Position numbers and translations under genes: made by a program. Shown piece after piece: positions 54,368 to 61,433 of a DNA stretch of 64,000 nucleotides; the stretch's first letter is position 1, and each line of letters opens with the position of its first letter. This DNA comes from Solidesulfovibrio magneticus RS-1 (GTDB lineage: Bacteria; Desulfobacterota; Desulfovibrionia; Desulfovibrionales; Desulfovibrionaceae): the NCBI RefSeq assembly GCF_000010665.1, contig NC_012796.1, positions 62,001 through 126,000 on the forward strand, written 5' to 3'. The notes beneath the pieces are model-generated. The model was not told the DNA's origin. It was given only the letters and a program-made list of their open reading frames with translations, and made no database searches.

Positions 54368-55372
54368 ATGCCGTCTAGATTGAACCCAGATGCTTCAAGT
54401 TCACGCAAGATGCTTGAATTGTACTCTTTGCTTCTGTTTAGTGGCAGAAAATACACGTTAACGACTCTCGCAGAGCGTCTTCAATGCTCTAAAACGACAA
54501 TAGATCGGTTAATAAGCGAGATAGAACTTTTTGACCAAGTTGAACGTGGCAAAGAAGGCCGAGAACGATGGTACCAGATAAATAGACTGCGGAAAAATAA
54601 AAAAGTAATGATAATGTGTGAGCAAATACAGCAATTGTCATTGTGCAAGGATTTTGCGGCAACTGTTTTGCCGTCGGAGCTAAAAGAAGACATCGAAAGT
54701 ACAGTGGCTCAAGCGGCGGAATTTATATCTGATGACTGTATAAAGCAATTGGCGATGCAACCACTGGGAAGATCTCTTGCGAGAGGCTCAATTGACTATA
54801 CACCATTTCAAGGAATAATTAAAATTCTTATCCAATCTATTTCTAAAAAAATATTATGTGAAGTTAATTACAGAAGTCTATCGTCACCATCGCCAAAGAT
54901 TTTTCTTGTAGCACCGATGAGGCTGCTGACATATAACAATGCTATGTATGTCGAAAATTGGCGAATCAAGAGAGAAGCTGATTGTAATAATTTGCAGTCT
55001 ATGGTTTTGTCTGTGCAAAGAATTGAGAGCGTTAATCCGACTCTAGAAAAACACTCTTTTAAGGATATGCCCGGCAAAGACAATGAAAACTTTGGTCTTA
55101 TTAAGTCTGCAAGCGAAAAAGTGACATTAGTTTTCGATAAATCGGTATCAAATTATGTCACTGAAAGAACTTGGAGCAGTGATCAAACCTTTAAATTTTT
55201 GCCGACAGGTGGTGTCGAAATGAGTTTAACTGCGAATAGTTTAGAAGAGGTTGTTGCTTGGATTTTAAGCTTTGGGGATAAGACTGAAGTTGTTGAGCCG
55301 GCGCATTTGAGAACTATGGTCAGGAATCGTTTATTAAAGTCTTTAGAAAAGTATGGGTTTTCGTCTAGCTAG
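54368..55372 (+). CDS. WYL-domain transcription regulator
   Basis: About 334 aa. The N-terminus is a winged HTH (KMLELYSLLLFSGRKYTLTT, LAERLQCSKTTIDRLISEIE). The middle carries a WYL-like domain (ILCEVNYRSLSSPSPKIFLV, APMRLLTYNNAMYVENWRIK, LSVQRIESVNPT). The C-terminal extension has VVAWILSFGDKTEVVEPAHL, as in WYL regulators. WYL proteins such as CapW and BrxR control phage-defence operons in response to nucleic-acid or nucleotide ligands. GGAAGG gives best spacing to the ATG at 54368; 54362 is the alternative. It probably regulates the downstream genes 55933-58640. Confidence 0.85.
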   Translation: MPSRLNPDASSSRKMLELYSLLLFSGRKYTLTTLAERLQCSKTTIDRLISEIELFDQVERGKEGRERWYQINRLRKNKKVMIMCEQIQQLSLCKDFAATVLPSELKEDIESTVAQAAEFISDDCIKQLAMQPLGRSLARGSIDYTPFQGIIKILIQSISKKILCEVNYRSLSSPSPKIFLVAPMRLLTYNNAMYVENWRIKREADCNNLQSMVLSVQRIESVNPTLEKHSFKDMPGKDNENFGLIKSASEKVTLVFDKSVSNYVTERTWSSDQTFKFLPTGGVEMSLTANSLEEVVAWILSFGDKTEVVEPAHLRTMVRNRLLKSLEKYGFSSS

Positions 55373-55558
55373 TTAGTGACATTTTGGGTTTTGCTCTGTT
55401 ATTTTAAAATTGCGAGTAGCGCAGTTGTTTTGGGTGTTATGCCTGTTTTTTTGCCCGATATTTCGAGAGGGTGGTGTAGAATTCAAATACAACCAAAAAG
55501 TTTTTTAATTTAAGGTAAGGTTTAAAGAAATATAACTGCAACCCAAAAGGACTGCTCA

Positions 55559-55732
55559 ATGACTAGAAAAAACAATTCTCTGGACGATGAGACTGTCGTA
55601 AAACTAAATAAACTCTTCGGCCTTCCGGAGAGCGCTGAAGATGCTAAACAAATTTGTACTGGAGATGAGATTTCTCAAGAATTCTTTGGGGACAACAACT
55701 CTTCTAGTGATATTCGAAAAAGAAATTCATGA
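55559..55732 (+). CDS. Small acidic hypothetical protein
   Basis: 57 aa beginning MTRKNNSLDDETVVKLNKLF, then GLPESAEDAKQICTGDE. An AAAAGG lies 12 bases upstream, so translation is plausible but not certain. The LFGLPES phrase recalls LRLYNLPES in the protein at 49664. Short, charged and probably disordered; no family recognised. It sits between the WYL regulator and the cysteine-rich gene. Confidence 0.45.
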   Translation: MTRKNNSLDDETVVKLNKLFGLPESAEDAKQICTGDEISQEFFGDNNSSSDIRKRNS

Positions 55733-55932
55733 ATATGGCAATACTTTCAACTGATCTCGACGTTATTTAATTTTCGATACGGAATAAGAAAACGGGGTCA
55801 TTGTTTTAGTCGAGTCGGTTTCTTTTTTAGAATGAATATGTATTGCTGTTGCTGATTTTTGTATTTGTCGAGCTGTCATGGTGATGGTGTTCTCGTATTG
55901 TAAAGGGGTATATGGTCAGCCAGGAGTAGGGT

Positions 55933-56364
55933 GTGGATTTTGAAGTGCAATGCGAATCTTGCGGACATGTAGAGAAAATGCGTGTTGATCGATTTGAGAT
56001 GTCAGATAATTTAGAAAGTGTAGATATTGATGTTGAAGATATTTCTTGTTTGGCACACTTCAAAAAACTTTTGTTTTTAGGGAGCGCTCAATGTGTGATT
56101 GCTGGCGGGGAAGGGCAAGCAACGGTTGTTGATATTTGTCGATTTAAGCTTGACAAGATGGTTTCTCAAAATCCAGAATTGGAATCGTCGTCATTTCATT
56201 ATTCTTGGGCTTACTTTGGCAACTGTGAGATTTGCTCTTGCTCAATGTATATTAAATTGAATAAATTTTACGGATATCATGCCGGGGTCTATTGCACTGT
56301 AGAGTGTGAAAATGCATTGTTTTCAGCAGATCCATACGAGATTGTTCGTCGATTAGGCGGTTAG
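55933..56364 (+). CDS. Cysteine-rich hypothetical protein
   Basis: 143 aa with a GTG start preceded by AGGAGTAGGGT. VQCESCGHVEKMRV at the N-terminus, and GNCEICSCSMYI then GVYCTVECENALF near the C-terminus, each look like a zinc-binding pair. No family is recognised. It is the first gene of a same-direction run leading to the poly-C gene 47 bases downstream and the metallo-beta-lactamase gene, so it may be a component of that system. Confidence 0.6.
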   Translation: MDFEVQCESCGHVEKMRVDRFEMSDNLESVDIDVEDISCLAHFKKLLFLGSAQCVIAGGEGQATVVDICRFKLDKMVSQNPELESSSFHYSWAYFGNCEICSCSMYIKLNKFYGYHAGVYCTVECENALFSADPYEIVRRLGG

Positions 56365-56411
56365 TTTTTCTGCGCTTTTTGTTGGCATGTTATTTAACAA
56401 AGGAGTTTTTT

Positions 56412-56675
56412 ATGGCCACTATAGATTGGAGTGCTTTTCTTAAGGGCAGGTTTAAGGATGCAACTGGAATAGACAGTAAAGTCCGTTTCCCCGCAGGGCG
56501 GGATATAAAAATTGAAGGTGACATTGATAATGTGAGGATTTGGTTGTCTCGTGAGGCTGTAACTGCAAATATGCAAGGTGATTCGGCCGCGTTTGAAGCA
56601 TGGGCTTTGGTCTTGAAATCTTGGTGTGGTGTAAAAAATGTAGCAATTGATTGGGAATCCCCCCCCCCCCCCTGA
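56412..56675 (+). CDS. N-terminal part of a poly-C switch gene
   Basis: 87 codons opened by AGGAG before the ATG at 56412 (MATIDWSAFLKGRFKDATGI). The frame runs into 14 consecutive C residues at 56659-56672 and stops at TGA directly after (56673). The next open frame continues from the same tract in the other phase to 57405. Reading these as one gene needs the tract one C shorter (13) or a +1 slip. Sequence and length up to the tract look like a normal protein start, with no known family. The gene is probably phase-variable, or the tract was mis-sequenced. Confidence 0.75.
   Translation: MATIDWSAFLKGRFKDATGIDSKVRFPAGRDIKIEGDIDNVRIWLSREAVTANMQGDSAAFEAWALVLKSWCGVKNVAIDWESPPPP
56659..56672 (+). 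repeat. 14-C homopolymer tract
   Basis: A run of 14 C in an otherwise AT-rich gene. Homopolymers of this length change length by slippage during replication and commonly control on/off switching of genes. Confidence 0.95.
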
Positions 56676-57405
56676 GGGCGGTAATGGCAGCGACAGCAAG
56701 GAATGTCATTATCGACGTTTTCTTTATCGCCTGCATCATTTCAAGAATATGTTTCACGATTGGTTTAGTGTAATGCCTGATGCGGCTATATCCGAAGCTT
56801 TATTCCTTAAGTCCGACAAATTGGTTCTTAATATTGCTGGTAGTAAATCTTCTCAAGCTGCGCCTAACGACAATTCCGAAGCGGCGCTTGAGTGGCTGAT
56901 TGTACGTTCAGATAAATTTAAAAAACAATTTAAGTTGGAACATTTAGAGCGGCAACTCCCGGTTGGTCTTTTTGATGGAACTGTCAGCGATGAAAGCAGA
57001 GTATTCTGTGGTAGAAAGAGTGCTATAGATCTTTTCGGAACTGATTTAGAACGACAGTTCTGGATATTCGAACTCAAGCAACGCCAAAATAACAAGATGG
57101 GAGTCGTTTCAGAATTGTTTTTTTATGCTTTTTTAATCCGTGATGTGCTTCGGGAGAGAATCATGATGCCAGATGGGCCTTCGCTTCGTTTCTCTGGTGG
57201 CGTAAGAAGGGCTATAATGAATTGCAAAAGTGTTAAAGCTTGCTTTTTGGCCCCGGAGTTTCATCCACTTCTTTGTGGCGGGATAATTCTCGATTTACTT
57301 AACAGCGCTACTACTAAGATTGATTGGCCTGTGTCCTTTCAAATGATTAAAATATCTGATTTTGGAGATGTGATCGGCCCGGAGTTTGATGCGTGTGTAC
57401 ACTAA
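56673..57405 (+). pseudogene. C-terminal part of the poly-C switch gene (out of frame)
   Basis: Open for about 245 codons after the C tract in the frame following PPPPPEGGNGSDSKECHYRR. The product continues FLYRLHHFKNMFHDWFSVMP and ends EFDACVH. It has no start codon with a ribosome site of its own, and it joins the 56412 gene only if the tract loses one C. It overlaps the metallo-beta-lactamase gene start by 13 bases. Helical protein of unknown family; together about 331 aa. Marked as pseudogene because the present phase leaves it untranslated unless slippage occurs. Confidence 0.65.
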
Positions 57406-58640
57406 AACTTGTTATCCACCGTGCAGCCCATGAAATCGGTGGTAATTGTATAGAACTGACATCTTCTACTGGACAAAGTCTTCTCCTTGATGCCGGACGC
57501 CCTTTGGATGCCCCTGTGGGGGTGACAGAAGGTCTCGTGCCAACTACGCTGGATACGTCAGCGTCAGTCGAAGGCCTTCTGCTCTCGCATCCTCATCAAG
57601 ACCATTACGGGTTGTTAGGAGTTTTGCCTGCTGCCTGGCCTGTTTATGCTGGGGCTGCTTGTGAGAAGTTGGTCAAACTGACAGGCCGTATATTTGGAGT
57701 TACGCCCCCCCAACATTTCAACTCATGGAAAAGTGGAGTCCCATTCGCGATTGGTCCGTTTACGATCACTCCTTATCTGATAGATCATTCAGCTTTTGAT
57801 GCCTATATGCTGCTCATTGAAGCGCATGGAAAGCGTCTCCTTTATTCGGGTGACTTTAGAATGCATGGGCGTAAAGGGAAACTAGTTCGTGACATTATGG
57901 CTAATCCACCAGAAAATCTTGATGCTTTGATTATGGAGGGGACAAACCTAGGCAGCGATAAACCCAGTTGCTCCGAGGTCGAATTAGAGAACCGCTTTGT
58001 GGATCTTTTTCGAAACACAAAGGGACGAGTATTCGTGTCCTGGTCGGCGCAGAATATTGATCGTACTGTTACCCTTTATCGTGCATGTCTACAGTCAAAT
58101 AGAGTGCTTGTAATTGATCTTTACACTGCAGAGGTTCTGGAAGTATTGGCGAAGTTTGGGCGTTTGCCAAGGCCAGGATGGCGAAATCTTAAGGTGGTAG
58201 TGACTAGCTCCTTTGCCCGCGTATATCGTAACGCCGGACGCGAAGATTTCGTCGCAAGAATGGCAAAGTTCGGTATCGCTGCGGATAAACTCGCTGCAAC
58301 GCCGTCCAAATGGGTGATAATGACACGACCATCTCTCATCCGTGATTATGAATTCAAAGGCGTAATGCCCACGCAAGAAGATTCATGGTGCTGGTCTATG
58401 TGGAGTGGTTATTTGTCGAAGGATGATGGTCAAAAAGTTAAGTCCTGGTTCGATTCTGGACAAAGTCAGCCGTATCATATTCATACCAGTGGTCACGCTT
58501 CAACTGATGATCTGCAAAAGTTTGCTCAAGTGATGAATCCAAGGGTCTTGATCCCTATTCATGGTCTTGCGTGGGATAGCGAGGCCAGTGGGTTTCCTCC
58601 CATTCTTAGATTGGCTGACGGTCAGTATTCATATATTTAA
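57393..58640 (+). CDS. Beta-CASP metallo-beta-lactamase, RNase J-like
   Basis: 415 aa. The metal site starts with H66, H68, D70, H71 in LLLSHPHQDHYGLLG; further motifs are YLIDHSAFDAYML and RLLYSGDFRMHGRKG. A beta-CASP insertion lies at about 190-340. The late motifs HTSGHASTDDLQ and LIPIHGLAWDS match the C-terminal ligands of RNase J/CPSF-type nucleases. It probably cuts RNA or DNA. The GTG at 57393 overlaps the previous gene, so the two are coupled. Placement in mobile cargo beside a WYL regulator suggests phage defence rather than housekeeping RNA decay. Confidence 0.82.
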   Translation: MCTLKLVIHRAAHEIGGNCIELTSSTGQSLLLDAGRPLDAPVGVTEGLVPTTLDTSASVEGLLLSHPHQDHYGLLGVLPAAWPVYAGAACEKLVKLTGRIFGVTPPQHFNSWKSGVPFAIGPFTITPYLIDHSAFDAYMLLIEAHGKRLLYSGDFRMHGRKGKLVRDIMANPPENLDALIMEGTNLGSDKPSCSEVELENRFVDLFRNTKGRVFVSWSAQNIDRTVTLYRACLQSNRVLVIDLYTAEVLEVLAKFGRLPRPGWRNLKVVVTSSFARVYRNAGREDFVARMAKFGIAADKLAATPSKWVIMTRPSLIRDYEFKGVMPTQEDSWCWSMWSGYLSKDDGQKVKSWFDSGQSQPYHIHTSGHASTDDLQKFAQVMNPRVLIPIHGLAWDSEASGFPPILRLADGQYSYI

Positions 58641-58907
58641 GATAAACCTGATTGAATTTTGTAATTAGTAGTGATGGGTTGTTTGTAAAAATCAAAGTTA
58701 GTTTATCAAAGCAAAATGAGGGGACAGCCATCATAATCGTTGGCAGGCGAGCCACAGATGCGCCAACATGACCGTTGGCAGCCTGTTGGCTGTCCGTTGG
58801 CTGGCGCGCCACAGACCTACTGGTGACTGTTGGCAGGAGCCAACAAAGGCTCTGTGGCTCCCCTGAAATTTTTTAAAAAAAGTCAATAATTTCAATGGGC
58901 TGCTGGC
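58641..58907. other. Right end of element B with GTTGGC arrays
   Basis: At least six GTTGGC or GCCAAC units between 58739 and 58850 (for example CCGTTGGCAG, CTGTTGGCTG, GTTGGCAGGAGCCAAC) plus repeated GCCACAGA. These look like integrase arm-type sites next to att core 3. No gene. Confidence 0.65.
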
Positions 58908-58953
58908 ATGGCATTCAAGAGGTCGTGGGTTCGATTCCCTCCAGCTCCACCAC
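58908..58953 (+). other. Attachment site core 3
   Basis: 46 bases identical to the tRNA-Ala 3' end and its first flanking base. Right junction of element B. Confidence 0.94.
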
Positions 58954-58963
58954 GAAGCATGCC

Positions 58964-58997
58964 AAGGGGTTACCGAGAAATCGGTGACCCCTTTTTC
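58964..58997 (+). terminator. Terminator after att core 3
   Basis: AAGGGGTTACCGA, GAAA loop, TCGGTGACCCCTT, TTTC. Same as the one after core 2, so the tRNA end and terminator move or duplicate together. Confidence 0.88.
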
Positions 58998-59400
58998 TTT
59001 GGCCCCGTGCCAACTCACCGCCAACGCTCCCGTTGGCTCTGACAGCCCGGTCCCCGGCCGGCTGGCTCGCTTCCCTCCCCACCCCCGGGGGCGACCTCTT
59101 GAAAATTTTCAACAGGTTACCTGGAAAAAATTCCAGCAGTCCCCCAAATTTCCTGTCTCGATTTGGACGTTTGGACATGTATGGACCGCACCCCGATGGC
59201 AAGAGATTTCTGACGCCTTCCAGGTTGAATGCAGCCATGTATCCGGCATGTCGGGCATGGCCCGCTGCCCCGATGGAAATCCGCGCTTGCGCTCCTCATC
59301 ATTTCATCGGCCTTCGATGGCCTTTGTCCAAATCAGGTTTTTCGCAAGCCGGTTCGACCTGTCGTGCCATCAATCATCTCTTGTCGCATCCAATGGGTAG
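58998..59400. other. Third left-end-like sequence, no gene seen
   Basis: Starts with GCCAACTCACCGCCAACGC and GCGACCTCTTGAAAATTTTC, as after cores 1 and 2, and holds TTTGGACGTTTGGACATG, an R1-like head, at 59161-59178. It suggests a further element or remnant begins here. Confidence 0.55.
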
Positions 59401-60570
59401 GAAATTCTGAACAGTTACCCTGCCGACGCCACAACCATCGCCTCACTTTTTCGCCAAGGCTTGAGGCTGTTCATCATGCTGCCTCCTTATAGGCCTCCCC
59501 CTTGGCCAGCACAGCCCAGACTATTCGGGCGGTCTTGTTGGCCCGGGCCACGACTGCCCGATTCATGCCCCGCCTGTCGCAGATGGCTCTTAGCCATTGG
59601 CTCCTGGCATCGTTCCCGCTACTACCTCGGTAGGCCACAGCCCTGGCTCCATGGATCAGCAGAGTCCGCAGGTAGATGTCACCCCTTTTGCTGATGCCTT
59701 GAAGCTTTGTTTTGCCCCCCGAAGAGTTTTGTCGAGGCACCAAGCCCAGCCAGGCAGAAAACTCCCGTCCGTTCTTAAATTCCTTAGCCTGGCCCACCGC
59801 CGCCACAATTGCCGTGGCGGAAAGAGGACCTATGCCGGGAACCTTCAACAACCTCATGCACTCTGCGGACTGCTTGCAGATGGCGGCGAGTTTGGCGTCG
59901 TAGGCAGCGACCTTCGCATCAAGTTCGACCAATTCGGAGTAAAGGTCGGATAAATAGTCCTTCTCAAGGAGGGTCTGGTTGTTATCCATATCTTCAATGA
60001 TTATGGGCAACATCGTTCGCAGATGCCGTATTCCCTGCGGCATGGCGATTCCCAACTCAAGGAGCAGGCCCCTCGTTTGATTGGCCAGGGCCGTTCTGTT
60101 GCCTACCAACCGATCTCGGATACGGTGTAAGGCCTGGATATCCTGCTGCTCAATGCTCTTGGTTGTGACGAAGCGCATGCTGGGACGACTGACAGCCTCG
60201 CAGATTGCTTCGGCATCATTGGCGTCGTTCTTGTTCGACTTGACGTAGGGCTTCACGAACTGAGGGCTTATCTGCCTGACCGTGTGACCGAACTTCCCGA
60301 TCTCCCTGGCCCAGTAGTGTGAGCCCCCGCAGGCTTCCATCCCCACAAGGCAAGGCGGAAGGTTGACGAAGAAGGAGAGCACTCCCTCCCGAGAAAGCTG
60401 TTTCTTGAGAACGACTTTGCCCTGCTTGTCCACGCCATGCACCTGGAAATACCGCTTTGCCAGATCAAGACCAACAGTGGTAATAATTGCCATGGGCCCG
60501 CCTCCTTTCCTGTCTCGTTTGAGTGAAGTCAGCCGAGACTAGGGGGTATAAGGGGGCGCGGTCCATACCA
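59400..60570. mobile_element. IS110-family insertion sequence
   Basis: The transposase fills most of it; both flanks run into element repeats. IS110 elements have no clear inverted repeats, so ends are approximate. In this family a bridge RNA is usually made from the non-coding end, here most likely 60494-60570 upstream of the gene. Confidence 0.7.
59474..60493 (-). CDS. IS110-family transposase (DEDD recombinase)
   Basis: 339 aa. The N-terminal RuvC-like DEDD domain has D9 in TTVGLDLAKRYFQVHGVD, E in LVGMEACGGSHYWAREIG, and KSNKNDANDAEAICEAV with the two aspartates. The C-terminal transposase_20 domain contains VPGIGPLSATAIVAAVGQAK, then EFSAWLGLVPRQNSSGGKTK and the catalytic-serine-like region. 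The frame is intact, so the element may be active. It is guided by a bridge RNA in characterised relatives. Confidence 0.93.
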   Translation of the reverse strand: MAIITTVGLDLAKRYFQVHGVDKQGKVVLKKQLSREGVLSFFVNLPPCLVGMEACGGSHYWAREIGKFGHTVRQISPQFVKPYVKSNKNDANDAEAICEAVSRPSMRFVTTKSIEQQDIQALHRIRDRLVGNRTALANQTRGLLLELGIAMPQGIRHLRTMLPIIIEDMDNNQTLLEKDYLSDLYSELVELDAKVAAYDAKLAAICKQSAECMRLLKVPGIGPLSATAIVAAVGQAKEFKNGREFSAWLGLVPRQNSSGGKTKLQGISKRGDIYLRTLLIHGARAVAYRGSSGNDARSQWLRAICDRRGMNRAVVARANKTARIVWAVLAKGEAYKEAA

Positions 60571-60574
60571 TTAT

Positions 60575-60735
60575 TTGGGGTGCATCCCCTGAAAATTTTC
60601 TTGCCCCATTTTTCGCCGGCGGTGGTTTGACTGACCCTGCCTGAGAAAGTGCCGCAGGAACTGGCCAATGGAGTCGCATGGGTTGGGATTTTGCCGGGGG
60701 CGGTTGGTCTTCCTGGTCCTGCCCCGTGTCGCCCA
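60575..60735. repeat. Dispersed repeat R1, copy 6 (with long tail)
   Basis: GGGGTGCATCCCCTGAAAAT, TTTTTCGCCGGCGGTGGT, AGAAAGTGCCGCAGGAACTG, GGTCTTCCTGGTCCTGCCCC. Nearly the same as 35880-36030. The iterated TTTGGACA head is lost at the IS110 edge. Confidence 0.8.
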
Positions 60736-60957
60736 CTGGACCAAATGTCACCCTATGCGCCGCCAATTTGCAGGCAACCATCTGAATCTATGCAACTTAT
60801 TTTGTGATGACAAAGGTGACATTGCAAATATAGCCGCTGAAAAAATCGGATGCGAAATCTCTGGTTTGAGTACCTCGCCGCCGGCATCGAAGACTGATCC
60901 TGATGCAGGAAAAGTCTTAGGAACAGGCCGAATGAGTCATAGGGGGCACGGTTTCTA

Positions 60958-61118
60958 CCCGTCCCTTTTGGTCCTCCTGGGCCTGCCCCGTCCACAACCA
61001 CACCCGGCCGCCGGCCCGGACACCCCCTGGAATCGCGGGCGGTCAACAAGACCCTTCCTGGGCCGTTCCCCTGGGACTGGGGGGATTGGTCTCCCCGGCC
61101 CAGCCCTCGGATAGGCGA
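60958..61118. repeat. Dispersed repeat R2, copy 4
   Basis: CGGCCCGGACACCCCCTGGA, CCCTTCCTGGGCCGTTCCCC. It cuts the exported-protein gene whose start is at 61278. Confidence 0.75.
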
Positions 61119-61278
61119 ATCTCATTTTGAAATCCCAATTGGACTGTAACGGAACGTTGACAAGACGGGCAACCAGGTTCTGGGCCTTTTTTGCAAGCTC
61201 ATCTTCAGATTCTGTTGCCAGAGCGAATGGCACCATCAGCGCAAAAGATGCAACAACTATCATTAATAATAGGCTCAC
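61119..61278 (-). pseudogene. Truncated exported protein gene (transporter/outer-membrane-like)
   Basis: About 53 codons survive: a signal peptide (LLMIVVASFALMVPFALA) and SEDELAKKAQNLVARLVNVP, LQSNWDFKMRF. This resembles the start of outer-membrane 'transporter' family proteins that often accompany DUF1254 genes (they begin with a similar AQNPVAxLISVPxQ phrase). The frame then enters repeat R2 and loses meaning. The break at about 61119 is the repeat boundary, showing that R2 or the sequence carrying it arrived by insertion or recombination. Confidence 0.65.
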
Positions 61279-61433
61279 ATGATAGACTGCTGGCCTTAGA
61301 TGAGATGCTCTATATTTGCAGCAACAGGGTGGGTGGGCACCGGCGGCTTTAGGCCGGTGCCCCTTCTTAATTGCTGATACCCTCAGTCAGACAAAGTGAA
61401 CCGATTCGGTTCCGCAGTTAATTTGTCGAATGC

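Larger units (their letters stand above)
35529..58953. mobile_element. Integrative element B
   Basis: Bounded by att cores 2 and 3. It carries repeats and gene remnants at its left end, a P4-type primase, TGT-like and radical-SAM genes, a MucR-like gene, a DUF927 helicase-like gene, a non-coding RNA, AbrB-like, recombinase and integrase genes in the same order as element A, then a defence-like cargo up to the right att. GC content falls from about 57% at 39-45 kb to about 42% after 46 kb, so it may be composite. Confidence 0.85.

Noticed and set aside
22188-58953. CRISPR array or Cas genes
   Set aside because: Repeats R1 and R2 are irregularly spaced, of varied length and lack uniform spacers; no Cas protein is encoded.
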